The notes beneath the pieces are model-generated. The model was not told the DNA's origin. It saw nothing but the letters and a program-made list of their open reading frames with translations, and did not search any database. From the NCBI GenBank assembly GCA_029570205.1, contig JAKQSI010000004.1:49887-113886 (forward strand): DNA of 64,000 bases, given 5' to 3'. This DNA comes from Candidatus Omnitrophota bacterium. Its GTDB lineage: Bacteria; Hinthialibacterota; Hinthialibacteria; Hinthialibacterales; JAKPRU01. Below are positions 32,881-41,692 of the stretch, piece by piece. Numbering within the stretch: position 1 is the stretch's first letter; each line of letters starts with the position of its first letter. The translations under genes and the position numbers were made by a program.

Positions 32881-35782
32881 GGTTACAGGGTCCCCTCTCC
32901 CGCCAGCTAAACATCCCCCTCTCCCCCCGGGAGAGAGTTGGGGTGAGGGAAAACGAACTGCATTCCGCACATTCCCTTTCTTCATCCCCTTTTTATTCCT
33001 GTTGAGTATCTTCTGCTCTCCCTCCTATTCGCAGCCGCTCCAATTCTATGAACAGCTGCAAGTTCAACGCATCGAGGGGCGAGTGGCCGGATTCGATGTA
33101 TTGACACCCGACCGACAATTGGTCACAGCAGTTCGTTTTTCGGCCAATGCGGTTTTCTGGCCGGAGACCATCGAACAAACCGACGTAAAATCCCGACTGA
33201 CCCTGCGATTCAGTAAGTTTCAGTGTCAGGAAAACAGCGGATTGGAACTGTCGGAGGATTCCGCCATCTCCGTGGTCTGGGACGAGGATGAGAAGTTTCC
33301 CGAGGTTTATTTCCTGATGGGAATCAAGCAGTTCGACGCCGTATCCTGGGAGAAGACACAGGGCCGGATTCCGTTTCATTTCCTGGTCTGCACACTTCGT
33401 GAGTCGGAGGTATTTCATCAAGGCGGCTGGCTGATCGGCACACCTCTCACGGAGCCGTTTTCTTCCCAGTCGGCCCCACACAGGGAGTATCCGGAAATCC
33501 GGTCCACTTGGTCGGAAGACTGGTCTTATGCGCCCGCCCTGGGATGCCATCCCATCCCTGCAATCGGACTCTGGGCCGCCCACCGAGGGCAATATATCGC
33601 ATACGATTTCAGCGAAACCCGCCTCTCCGACAATAGTGAGAAGAACGTCGGGACCGCCTGTTGCCGCCGGCATGGATATTATCGTCAGTTCATTACTCTG
33701 GTCTATCCGACCAGCTCTAAGAGTGTCGATGAACCGGTTTACCCCAAGGCCGATGACCGGATTCTGAGCCACTTCCGACTGGTCTGGTCGATGGATTTGC
33801 CGCCGGAGAAGGATCCGAACCGGTTCCTGATCGGCAGGCTCGCGAGCCTTGCGCCGAATGCGCTCCCTGCGGTTCCCAAGGTGAATGACTTGAACTATAT
33901 GCCCGGCCCGACACGCCTGAATTCGTTTACCGAGCCGGTCCCAAGGCCTCTCATCGGGCCGAGTTCGGAGGTCCGGAATACCGAGGAAAATACGCTTTTG
34001 ATCAATGGTTGGAAGACACATATCGGGTCCATGGTGGACCGTGCCTTTGCCCGGCGCGATGCGCAGGGAATTGCCATGCTGCACGAGCAGGCCCAGAGAC
34101 TCCTGTCCCTTGGGAAACGGTTTCGGGTGGATCAGGACCGCTGCTTTTATTGGGAAAAACCGATTCAGGGGAAACAGCAGGAGGCATACGGGGGCGAGGC
34201 CGCGCAGACCTTGCACAACAGCGATGGATTCGCCGCTGCGCGGCTGTTGCTGAATCTGTGGAAATACGATCCGGAACCGGAATACCTTGAGGCGGCAGAA
34301 GGTGCATTGAACTGGGCGCGGCATATTGTCTGGACCCGGAATGAGCTTGCAATTGCCCCATCCGTGCCGTTTACTATCGGCGGCTCCCTTCCGATCACGT
34401 TCTTGCTGGATTATCACCACCTCTTTCGGGATGACCAGGAACGCGGAGATCGTGCGCGTGAAGCCCTGGACTTAGCGGTGACATTTGCGTATCGGTATCT
34501 CCCCGTGTGGCTTTACGACAACAACCGCGAAGATGCTCTTGATTCCACCTTTCTTCTGGAGCGGAATGCCGGGCGCGAATGGGCTGGGTCCGCGTGCGGG
34601 AACGAAGTAACCTGGCAGGTCGAGGCTGTGGCGGATGTCGCTGTCAATTCGGGCGATCCGGTCCTCAAACATATCCTGCACGGCATCCTGGAGCGCTGGC
34701 CGCTGCTGTACCGCGAACAGGATTCGCCCTCGGTTACGCAGTACGATGCCGCCTTCACTGAGCAGTTCGGTTTGTATCCGGGGTGCGCCGTGGGAGCAGG
34801 GAACCGGGCAAGTTCCGGGTGGGCGGAACCATTTCACTTGTTGTATCCGGTAGGCGATACGGAGGTGCGTGTCGTTTGCGGAGAGGCAGATTGTTTTGTT
34901 ACCGATCGCGGGGGAAAGCATACGGTTGTCGAGGACTACCGCACAGACGGCAAGTCAAGATTCTCTTTCCAAGTTCGAAGTTCCCTGAAAGTTCCGTTCG
35001 ATGTCGCGATCACCACGCTCCGCGTAGACTTGAATAGTCTCCCCGTAAGCGTAAAACGCGGGCGCAAAGCCATCCCGCTGCAAGAGGGAGCCGGTGTCCT
35101 CCACTCCGCCGAGCGTTCGGATTCGCTCATCCTCCGGCAGATCAAGAATGGCGACGCAATTATTATCGGCGGTGAGTTCCTCAAAGAGAGAAGAAAAAAA
35201 ACCCGCCAACCTCGTGTGGAAAAGAAAAACCAAAAGGCCGACATCCCGCAGACGGGTCTGTTCGTAATCCACCATCCCGGAAAAACCGAGCCGCTGATCG
35301 GCGATTGGCTTGATAATAATTCCAAGGCCGGACTGTTTACCGGATTGCAGTATGCTTATGGGATACCGTTTTCTGTGGAATCGGACGAATGGGGAAATCC
35401 GTCGGCCTGGCGGAGCAAGCTCGATATAGACCGCTCTCTTCGGGGCAGGCATCTGTTTCTGTTCTGGATTCCGGATGGGCCGAACGCGGAGATCACTCTC
35501 GATGCCGGCCAGGGGAAAAAGCAACGGTTCAATACCCGGGACTGTGTCATGGTTCGGCAAGGCTGGCCGCCGATCTTTCACTGGACACTCTTGCTTGCCC
35601 ACTTTCCCGGAGACATGACAGATCGGATTCGAGACCTCGAAATCAGCAGCGGAAAAGTGATTGCTCTGACCTCTGCCCCCGGGAATCTTCCCGGCATGGA
35701 CAAGATTCTGCAAAACCTGGAAAGCACGACCAGCCCAACCGCCGGCCAATCGCTGAAAGACGTTCGGGCCGCTCCCGATTAA
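32876..35782 (+). CDS. large exported protein of unknown function
   Basis: About 968 residues if begun at ATG 32876. The first ~35 residues are translated repeat sequence; the real signal core is FPFFIPFLFLLSIFCSPSYS. No in-frame ATG or GTG lies between the repeats and the hydrophobic core, only a TTG inside it. The mature part starts QPLQFYEQLQVQRIEG. There is an N-terminal beta-rich region, then a helical segment (YLEAAEGALNWARHIVWT, REALDLAVTFAYRYLP) that looks like an alpha/alpha-barrel, then a C-terminal beta-rich region with a basic patch (RRKKTRQPRVEKKNQKA). I do not recognise the family. The helical core with Trp/Tyr-rich loops suggests a polysaccharide lyase or glycosidase fold, which is a guess. 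Confidence 0.65.
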   Translation: MTVTGSPLPPAKHPPLPPGESWGEGKRTAFRTFPFFIPFLFLLSIFCSPSYSQPLQFYEQLQVQRIEGRVAGFDVLTPDRQLVTAVRFSANAVFWPETIEQTDVKSRLTLRFSKFQCQENSGLELSEDSAISVVWDEDEKFPEVYFLMGIKQFDAVSWEKTQGRIPFHFLVCTLRESEVFHQGGWLIGTPLTEPFSSQSAPHREYPEIRSTWSEDWSYAPALGCHPIPAIGLWAAHRGQYIAYDFSETRLSDNSEKNVGTACCRRHGYYRQFITLVYPTSSKSVDEPVYPKADDRILSHFRLVWSMDLPPEKDPNRFLIGRLASLAPNALPAVPKVNDLNYMPGPTRLNSFTEPVPRPLIGPSSEVRNTEENTLLINGWKTHIGSMVDRAFARRDAQGIAMLHEQAQRLLSLGKRFRVDQDRCFYWEKPIQGKQQEAYGGEAAQTLHNSDGFAAARLLLNLWKYDPEPEYLEAAEGALNWARHIVWTRNELAIAPSVPFTIGGSLPITFLLDYHHLFRDDQERGDRAREALDLAVTFAYRYLPVWLYDNNREDALDSTFLLERNAGREWAGSACGNEVTWQVEAVADVAVNSGDPVLKHILHGILERWPLLYREQDSPSVTQYDAAFTEQFGLYPGCAVGAGNRASSGWAEPFHLLYPVGDTEVRVVCGEADCFVTDRGGKHTVVEDYRTDGKSRFSFQVRSSLKVPFDVAITTLRVDLNSLPVSVKRGRKAIPLQEGAGVLHSAERSDSLILRQIKNGDAIIIGGEFLKERRKKTRQPRVEKKNQKADIPQTGLFVIHHPGKTEPLIGDWLDNNSKAGLFTGLQYAYGIPFSVESDEWGNPSAWRSKLDIDRSLRGRHLFLFWIPDGPNAEITLDAGQGKKQRFNTRDCVMVRQGWPPIFHWTLLLAHFPGDMTDRIRDLEISSGKVIALTSAPGNLPGMDKILQNLESTTSPTAGQSLKDVRAAPD
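32914..32950 (+). repeat. CCCTCTCC/GGTGAGGG-type repeat within a coding N-terminus
   Basis: CCCCCTCTCCCCCCGGGAGA followed by GAGTTGGGGTGAGGGA. It is translated as PPLPPGESWGEGK in the signal-peptide n-region of the following gene. Confidence 0.75.
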
Positions 35783-35843
35783 AAAAACAAACCCGCCAAA
35801 GTCCATTTCGTTTCTTTCGAAACCGAACCTTCGGCGAGCGATC

Positions 35844-36932
35844 TCAATTTCCCGTAACGAATTCGCGGATCTCCTGAAGCAACCGTTCCAGTTGACCCGG
35901 AGTTCCCACAGTGATCCGTAAAGCGGTCCCCTCAATCCCAGGGGTATGTGTCTGATCCGACACCAATATCCCCCGTTCGCTCAAACGCAACGCGCAGTCG
36001 TCAGGAATTTCATTCAACAAACCGGAGCATACCAGAAGAAAGTTGGTATGGGAAGAAAAAACATCCAGTCCGAGCCGAATTAATTCACAGGCAAGATTCT
36101 TCCGCCATGCGACAATTTGTCTGATTCGTTCCCGCATGATCTCTATCTCGCGCAGAGCGGCCCGCGCCGCTGTCTGTGCGATAGCATTTACCGGGAAAGT
36201 CAGCGCCATCCGCTCCATGGCATCGATCCGCTCCCGACAGGCCACCGCATACCCGATTCGCACCCCCGCCAGGCTGAAACTTTTCGATAAGCTGCGCAAA
36301 ACAATCAGGTTCTCATGCTCGTGAATCAGGTCCACAACACTCAACCCGGCAAACTCAAAATAGCATTCATCGACTGCAAGGATTCCAGGAGTCCATTCCA
36401 GCAACTGCAAAACATGCTGCCGGTCCACAAGTCCGCCTGTCGGATTATTCGGATTAGCCAGAAAAACCAGGTCCGGCTTTTCCTTTTGAAGGTGCGAATG
36501 AATCTCCTCCATGCCGGGCAGATTGTACCGGTCCGCCCGCCGCCGGAACATCGGCGCATATCGTTCCCCTTCACGTGCCGTGCAAAACCCATAATAAAAA
36601 AAAGTCGGTTCGAAAGAGACCACCGTGCCGCCCTTGGAGAGAAAGGTCTGAACCACAAGCTGAATCAGATCGTCGGAACCATTGCCGACAATGATCTGTT
36701 CGGGCCGGACCTTATGGCCGACATATCCGGCAAGGTCATCCCGAAGGGCGACAGCATTGGTATCAGGATAATAGTTTACCACGCTTGCGGCATCCCGAAT
36801 CGCCTGTTGTACAGATTCGGTAGGCGGAAAGGGGCTTTCGCCGAGATGCAAATAAATTTGCTCCCCGGGCCGGCGCCAATAACTGGGAACCGCTTTCCGG
36901 GCAGATAGTGAACGATAAAGTAGCTCAGTCAT
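35844..36932 (-). CDS. hisC: histidinol-phosphate aminotransferase-like PLP enzyme
   Basis: 362 residues, fold-type I aminotransferase. NPNNPTGG (about 160-167), LAVDECYFEF with Asp188, and RSLSKSFSLAGVRIGY with PLP-binding Lys217. N-terminal LHLGESPFPP and VVNYYPDTNAVALR match HisC/CobD-type enzymes rather than aspartate aminotransferases. It may make histidinol phosphate or act on a related substrate; no other his gene is present here. ATG 36932 (AAAGGA upstream) is preferred to 36965. Confidence 0.85.
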   Translation of the reverse strand: MTELLYRSLSARKAVPSYWRRPGEQIYLHLGESPFPPTESVQQAIRDAASVVNYYPDTNAVALRDDLAGYVGHKVRPEQIIVGNGSDDLIQLVVQTFLSKGGTVVSFEPTFFYYGFCTAREGERYAPMFRRRADRYNLPGMEEIHSHLQKEKPDLVFLANPNNPTGGLVDRQHVLQLLEWTPGILAVDECYFEFAGLSVVDLIHEHENLIVLRSLSKSFSLAGVRIGYAVACRERIDAMERMALTFPVNAIAQTAARAALREIEIMRERIRQIVAWRKNLACELIRLGLDVFSSHTNFLLVCSGLLNEIPDDCALRLSERGILVSDQTHTPGIEGTALRITVGTPGQLERLLQEIREFVTGN

Positions 36933-37030
36933 AATCATGTCCTTTTGTTCAAATATACCGGTCACACCACTCGGGCAAAGGGATATTATAGTTCCCGGTT
37001 AATTTTAATTGATGAAGGTGAGAGAATTGG

Positions 37031-37291
37031 ATGGCAACAATGCAGAGTTTTGAGGAAATAGAGGCGTGGCAGAAAGCCTGGGAGTTGATCCGATCTGTCT
37101 ATGCTTGCTCAATCTAGGGCGCTTTCGCCGGGGATTTTGGTCTGCGGGATCAGATCCGACGAGTGGCGGTTTCGATCTTTTCGAATATCGCAGAGGGTTT
37201 CGAGCGAGGAGGCTCAGCCGAGTTCATCCGATTCCCTGGTTATGAACAAGACTGCGCCGGAAAACTACAAAATCTCAAAATAGTTGTGTAG
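37031..37291 (+). pseudogene. broken four-helix-bundle (IVP/TIGR02436-like) protein gene
   Basis: Reads MATMQSFEEIEAWQKAWEL, then an in-frame TAG at 37115-37117 where relatives have Gln or Lys, then [20 protein letters not shown] and [11 protein letters not shown], and ends at a TAG at 37289-37291, before the usual last helices. These are the standard family motifs, so this is a dead or decaying copy. Such genes occur as orphans or inside 23S rRNA intervening sequences. The rest of the gap 36933-37434 holds nothing else recognisable. Confidence 0.8.
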
Positions 37292-37434
37292 CCGATAATC
37301 TTGGAGGCAACAACGGATCAATCTTCAGCGTCCTCTACAGCAGGGAAACAGAGAGAAGCGCCAAAGACAGCAATTCGGGCAAAATCTGAGGTAAGTTTGG
37401 AGGGTGATAAGTCGTAAGTTCAGTGAAATCAAGA

Positions 37435-37508
37435 CGCGCCTGGCGCGATTCGAACGCGCGACCTGCGGATTAGGAATCCGTCGCTCTATCCTACTGAGCT
37501 ACAGGCGC
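37435..37508 (-). tRNA. tRNA-Arg (anticodon CCT)
   Basis: Cloverleaf on the minus strand: acceptor GCGCCTG/CAGGCGC, D-arm GCTCAGTAGGATAGAGC, anticodon arm CGGATTCCTAATCCG with CCT, T-arm GCGCGTTCGAATCGCGC, discriminator G. No CCA is encoded. Confidence 0.96.
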
Positions 37509-37539
37509 GGAATGATTTTGATGACAAGCCAATCACTGT

Positions 37540-37584
37540 CACAGGCTGGAAGCCTGTGACACCCCCACAGGTTGCAGGCCTGTG
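37540..37584. repeat. two adjacent CACAGGC...GCCTGTG hairpins
   Basis: CACAGGCTGGAAGCCTGTG (37540-37558) and CACAGGTTGCAGGCCTGTG (37566-37584), between tRNA-Arg and apt. The same hairpin occurs at 30678-30696. Confidence 0.75.
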
Positions 37585-37624
37585 CTACCCGTATCTCCCA
37601 TTGGGTGAGATATTCAACAGCTTT

Positions 37625-38149
37625 TTACTCGCTGTCGTAATGGACCAGTGAATGCACCGGGATATCGCCGATCTTTGCGCGGCCGTTCAGGAAATCTAAC
37701 TCGACCACAAAGGCAACTCCGATTACCTTGCAGTCGAAATTTTTGAGCATATTCAAAACCGCCACCGCTGTTCCGCCTGTCGCGAGGAGATCGTCCACTA
37801 CCAGCACGGTCTGCCCTGAGTCAATCGCATCCTTGTGAATTTCCAGGGTGTCGGTTCCATATTCGAGTTCGTAGGATTCCGAGTAGGTTTCGGCGGGCAA
37901 TTTGCCCGGTTTTCGGACCGGCACGAATCCACATCCCAGTTCCTGGGCAATCGCGCCACCAAAAATGAATCCGCGCGACTCGACCGCCACAACCCGGTCG
38001 ATTTTCTGAGACCGGAACGGCTCCAGGAGCCGCCGAACTGCCTCGCGAAACGCATGGCCATCCCTCACCAGGGTGGTGATATCAATGAACGTGACTCCCT
38101 CTTTCGGGAATCCCGGGACTGTTCGTAACACGGCTTTCAAATCCATCAT
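37625..38149 (-). CDS. apt: adenine phosphoribosyltransferase
   Basis: 174 residues from the ATG at 38149, placed by GGAG upstream (38161 also possible). Converts adenine and PRPP to AMP. Motifs: VPGFPKEGVTFIDITT, VVAVESRGFIFG, FVPVRKPGKLPAETYSE, and the PRPP loop VLVVDDLLATGGT. The length is normal. It may be co-transcribed with the sigma-factor gene just upstream (29 bases). Confidence 0.97.
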   Translation of the reverse strand: MMDLKAVLRTVPGFPKEGVTFIDITTLVRDGHAFREAVRRLLEPFRSQKIDRVVAVESRGFIFGGAIAQELGCGFVPVRKPGKLPAETYSESYELEYGTDTLEIHKDAIDSGQTVLVVDDLLATGGTAVAVLNMLKNFDCKVIGVAFVVELDFLNGRAKIGDIPVHSLVHYDSE

Positions 38150-38190
38150 CGAGTTCTCCATGCTCGACAGCCAAAAAGGTCACCACATTT

Positions 38191-39039
38191 TCAGCGTTGA
38201 AACAAATCTTCTTCACCCATGGATTCCAACAGCATCCGCCGCAGTTTTTCCACAGTCTTGTGCTGGATTTGCCTCACACGCTCCCGTGTGATTCCCAGAT
38301 CTCTGCCGATCTCTTTGAGTGTTTTCGGTTCTTTTCCATGCAAGGCGAAACGCTCTACGATAATTCTTTTCTCCCGTTCCGGCAAGAGATCGACGAGGCG
38401 GACAATGCGTTCATCGCGGGTTCGAAGAAACAGCTTCACATCCGGTGGGGGAATGGTTGTGTCCTCCAGTTTCAGGCTGTGATCGGGTTCATCTTCCGAA
38501 CCCATCAGGCTTTCTACCACAGCGGGATTGTAAAATAGTCGGATTATATCGTCTTTTTCTTTTTCTATGATATCCAGTTGGGAGCGGAGCTCTTTTTCGG
38601 TCGGTTCCCGGCCAAGATTGTGGCTGAGTTCTCGGAAGGTTTCGCGGCATTTCTGAAGCGCATCCAGCTTATGCGAAGGCAGTCTCACGAGGCTTCCCTG
38701 GTTCTGCACGGCCCTCCCGACAAATTGGCGTATCCACCACGTGGCATAAGTGCTGAACCGCAGTTTTCGTGTATGATCGAATTTCTCCACCGCACGAATC
38801 AGGCCCAGGTTTCCTTCCTCGATGAGATCCATAAGAGACAGACCCTGGTTTCGATATCGCTTGGCGATATTGACGACGAGGCGAAGGTTGGCGAGAATGA
38901 GGTGCTGTCGTGCGGCCTGGTCCCCCTCGGCGATCCGTCGGGCAAGCTCGGCTTCCTCCTCAGCGGATAACAAATTGTATTTGCCGACCTCCAGCAAATA
39001 GAGACCGAGCAGGTGGCTGTCTCCCCGTTCGTCGACCAT
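38191..39039 (-). CDS. RNA polymerase sigma-70 family factor, group 1/2 type
   Basis: 282 residues. Region 1.2 ([20 protein letters not shown]), region 2 ([38 protein letters not shown]), [17 protein letters not shown], region 3 and region 4 ([38 protein letters not shown]) are complete (quoted in segments). The absent long region 1.1 and the length suggest a RpoS-like group 2 factor rather than housekeeping RpoD. GTAGGAGA precedes the ATG. A promoter with a palindrome over its -35 box lies upstream. Confidence 0.93.
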   Translation of the reverse strand: MVDERGDSHLLGLYLLEVGKYNLLSAEEEAELARRIAEGDQAARQHLILANLRLVVNIAKRYRNQGLSLMDLIEEGNLGLIRAVEKFDHTRKLRFSTYATWWIRQFVGRAVQNQGSLVRLPSHKLDALQKCRETFRELSHNLGREPTEKELRSQLDIIEKEKDDIIRLFYNPAVVESLMGSEDEPDHSLKLEDTTIPPPDVKLFLRTRDERIVRLVDLLPEREKRIIVERFALHGKEPKTLKEIGRDLGITRERVRQIQHKTVEKLRRMLLESMGEEDLFQR

Positions 39040-39099
39040 CGCGGTTCTCCTACTCGGTGATGAATCATCTCCCTTCCATCTGCATCGAAGTGTAAATGC

Positions 39100-39127
39100 A
39101 TTATGAGCGTGCAGGGTTACCTGTCAA
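39100..39127 (-). promoter_or_regulatory. sigma-70 promoter of the sigma factor gene, with palindromic -35
   Basis: On the minus strand TTGACA (39127-39122), a 16-base spacer, CATAAT (39105-39100). The -35 is half of the perfect palindrome TGTCAAGCTTGACA (39122-39135), which could be an operator. Confidence 0.6.
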
Positions 39128-39340
39128 GCTTGACAAAAGAGGTTTCTGATATCCGAATATCACCGGGTCTCAATCTATCCGAGGAGGGGCGGACATAGGT
39201 ATCGGCTGATGTGAAGAGATTGTAAGCTTAATAATTTCAAATTCCTCTGTGTTTCCCCCAATCTTTGGGAAAAATCGATGCGCGAATTTATCGGTTTTGA
39301 GATAGATTCAGGAGCCTTGCCCTCTCGATCCTGATCCAAG

Positions 39341-39769
39341 GTGAGTGAAGTTGTGGAGTTCTTTTTCGTGGACATCAACGATATCAACGATGGTCTTTAC
39401 GTGCTGTTTAATGAACCCGTGAAACAGGCGGTGGTTTTGCCGTTTAAGGGAAACGGCCCGCCGGTTATTCTGGCATGGCAATCTCGCGACTGCGGCGAAG
39501 GGTTTCTCAAGTCGGTATCTCCTGAAAAAAGAAGTAATTGGCGATTGTATGAGTGGACATACGGGGATGTTTCCGAGTGGCTCCGACGAAATCCGGGGCT
39601 GGCGGGGGTGGAGTGGAATTGCATATTCTGGCCTTCGGAGGGTGGAACGCTGATTGCGCGGGAGGTTTGGGAGAGTTTCGCTGAATCTGTCGGAAGAAGC
39701 GAAGATTTGCGCTGGAATGAGGCAAAACAGGGAAACGGAGCCTCCGGGAAGATTTTTAAAAATACATAA
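39341..39769 (+). CDS. hypothetical protein
   Basis: 142 residues from GTG, preceded by AAG at the end of a weak RBS. Acidic/aromatic composition: VEFFFVDINDINDGLYVLF, a middle WRLYEWTYGDVSEWLRRNPG and GVEWNCIFWPSEGG. No signal peptide or membrane segment. I do not recognise the family. It is divergent from the sigma gene, and no promoter is clear in the 300 bases between them apart from the sigma promoter. The opposing frame at 39397-40014 is a less likely reading. Confidence 0.5.
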   Translation: MSEVVEFFFVDINDINDGLYVLFNEPVKQAVVLPFKGNGPPVILAWQSRDCGEGFLKSVSPEKRSNWRLYEWTYGDVSEWLRRNPGLAGVEWNCIFWPSEGGTLIAREVWESFAESVGRSEDLRWNEAKQGNGASGKIFKNT

Positions 39770-39787
39770 ATTATTATCTGAACATAC

Positions 39788-39815
39788 TTGATGTCATAGG
39801 AATAAGGGGTATAAT
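39788..39815 (+). promoter_or_regulatory. strong sigma-70 promoter of the 40054 gene
   Basis: TTGATG (39788-39793), 16-base spacer, TATAAT (39810-39815). Transcription from about 39822 gives an unusually long leader of about 230 bases. Confidence 0.65.
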
Positions 39816-39821
39816 CCGCGT

Positions 39822-40053
39822 AACGTATTCTATGCCGTTCCCCCGGGGAAGTCCGATATCGGAATGGGGTTGAGAGGCCCCTGCCGGAAGGGAGGTGATA
39901 GATAGAGCGTTTTCCGTACTCTTTGCCGCGCGGCAACTTGAAGTTACGTGCATCCGGGAAAGAAGTTTTGGGCGCGAATCGGAGGATTCGCGGGTGCGAG
40001 TTTCTAAGGAACAAGAGTCCGATCCATGTGATCGACCTGATTGGAGAAATGGT
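39822..40053 (+). promoter_or_regulatory. long structured 5' leader
   Basis: Contains three hairpin-forming segments: GGGG/CCCC at 39866-39881, the perfect palindrome TTGCCGCGCGGCAA (39923-39936) and GCGAATC/GATTCGC (39974-39991). I could not match it to any riboswitch or leader class I know. TTGGAGAAA before the ATG is the RBS. Confidence 0.4.
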
Positions 40054-41520
40054 ATGAAGAAATTTGGATATGTCGTTTTGGCATTGTTAATTACCTCCGT
40101 CGGTTTTACCCAAGGTACCCTTGGCCCGCCAGAGGAAGGTTATCCGGACAATGTACAAGTTCTTCTCGCGGAGACTTGGCTGTTCCCGATCGATATCGAT
40201 AACGGCGAGTATTGGGAACCGGACACGGAGATCTTCGGTGTGGACGGAACCATTGCCATTATCGCAGGCGCATGGCCTGATGGCGTTTACAGCGATGCGA
40301 TGAATGCCAAAGTTGCCTTCATTGACATGGAAGGCAATATCACCGAGCATTGGGCGTGGATCACGGATGCTGGAGACCCATACTCATGGGCGTCCATTAA
40401 CGACTGCCGCACCGATGGGAATCCCCCGGTCATTACGGTCGACACTCGGAAGAATGGGACAAAGCGTTTCATGGTCGGCCAGGAGGCCACCCCGTTTTTG
40501 TACGACGAGTTCAACTCGGATGGCCGCTGGAACGGCACCTTTGCCTATGACAAGCAGACGGCTTGCGTCCAGATACAAGAGCTCAAACCGGATGGTACGA
40601 CCGGCAAAATAACCAATGTGTTCGATCCGATTTACATGAAGGGCGGAATAGCGGGCGCGCAGGCGGGGGCGCAGATCCGTTTCGGCGGCGAGGTTCGCTG
40701 CTTGTCCAACGGTAATTTCGTAGTTGTTCCGGAAGATCGCGTCAAAGGCGTTGTCCCGGACGGGAACGCGGCCGTGGCGGGAATCTTCACCCAGGATGGC
40801 ACACCTGTGAAGGCGGCTTTCAACGCCAAGATTGAAGGTGGCGCGGCGGAGATCTGGTCCAACGTCGCGGCCTTTAATGGTGGCTGGGTGGTTCGTCTCC
40901 AGGGCGTGATGAATGTCTGGAACAATGACGGCACTCCGCGGTATACTCTTGATCAGTCCACTTTCACCAGCGTGACAGATCGGGGCCGTGGCGATGAGCA
41001 GCGCATCAAGGGCAACCTTGCACATACCACGGTCTATTTGGCGGCTACGAATGTGGATGGATATCTTTGCATGTCTCGTGTCGATCTCGGCAAGAGTAGC
41101 GTGGATACTGCCGTGGGCGCAAAGGAAGTGATCCTGAATAACGACGATTACTTTGTTAACAGGATGTTCGGCTATGCCGATTGCGCCGTGGACGAATACA
41201 ACAACTCCGTCATCGTGGCGCATGAAAGTTTCTCCTCGCAAAATCCGCAGGTTGTCTGTGTGATTTTCGACAGCGATTTGAATCCGGTCACGCCATTTTT
41301 CTATGTATTCCAATCCCATGATTGGTGGAAAAGCAGTTTTACCGGCTATTTGACCAAAGAAGCGAATGTTTCGATGGACAACCACCGGATTGCGATCGCG
41401 GCGGACGGCATCTTCGCCGATCCGGCGGGCGGCCTGACCCCCAAGGAGCAGACCTTCGTGACAGTCTTCAAGAACCCCCTGGAGCAGGAAGTTCCGGTTC
41501 GGGATTGGACCGTGTACTAA
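40054..41520 (+). CDS. secreted protein of unknown function
   Basis: 488 residues. Signal peptide MKKFGYVVLALLITSVGF then TQGTLGPPEEG. The mature part is beta-rich with repeated blade-like segments (GTIAIIAGAWPDGVYSD, RCLSNGNFVVVPEDRVKG, NGGWVVRLQGVMNVWNND, NNSVIVAHESFSSQNPQV), suggestive of a beta-propeller. No catalytic motif is evident. RBS GGAGAAA precedes the ATG, a strong promoter lies ~230 bases upstream, and a terminator follows, so it is a single-gene transcript. Confidence 0.8.
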   Translation: MKKFGYVVLALLITSVGFTQGTLGPPEEGYPDNVQVLLAETWLFPIDIDNGEYWEPDTEIFGVDGTIAIIAGAWPDGVYSDAMNAKVAFIDMEGNITEHWAWITDAGDPYSWASINDCRTDGNPPVITVDTRKNGTKRFMVGQEATPFLYDEFNSDGRWNGTFAYDKQTACVQIQELKPDGTTGKITNVFDPIYMKGGIAGAQAGAQIRFGGEVRCLSNGNFVVVPEDRVKGVVPDGNAAVAGIFTQDGTPVKAAFNAKIEGGAAEIWSNVAAFNGGWVVRLQGVMNVWNNDGTPRYTLDQSTFTSVTDRGRGDEQRIKGNLAHTTVYLAATNVDGYLCMSRVDLGKSSVDTAVGAKEVILNNDDYFVNRMFGYADCAVDEYNNSVIVAHESFSSQNPQVVCVIFDSDLNPVTPFFYVFQSHDWWKSSFTGYLTKEANVSMDNHRIAIAADGIFADPAGGLTPKEQTFVTVFKNPLEQEVPVRDWTVY

Positions 41521-41544
41521 GCGGATTGTTTGATTCGTGATCGA

Positions 41545-41580
41545 CGGGCCTGTTCGCATTTTGCGGGCAGGCCCGATTTG
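41545..41580 (+). terminator. rho-independent terminator after the 40054 gene
   Basis: CGGGCCTG (41545-41552) pairs with CAGGCCCG (41568-41575), followed by ATTTGTT. Confidence 0.7.
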
Positions 41581-41587
41581 TTAGTCG

Positions 41588-41673
41588 GAATCTTGATTCG
41601 CAGGACTGTAGGATAACCATGAGGAAGAGAGAATCAGGGAAATCAGAGAATCTGCCGAATTAAAGTTCAGACT
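41588..41673. repeat. dispersed imperfect repeat (copy 2)
   Basis: GAATCTTGATTCGCAGGACT, then ATGAGGAAGAGAGAATCAGG and CGAATTAAAGTTCAGACT. It matches the order and 3' end of the element at 14375-14520. Confidence 0.5.
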
Positions 41674-41692
41674 TCGCCCGAGAGGCGAACGG

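Noticed and set aside
39397-40014. 205-codon minus-strand open frame
   Set aside because: Crosses the strong plus-strand promoter and leader; composition Pro/Ser/Arg-rich without domains.
39822-40053. c-di-GMP or other known riboswitch
   Set aside because: Hairpins are present, but conserved core sequences of the classes I know are not.
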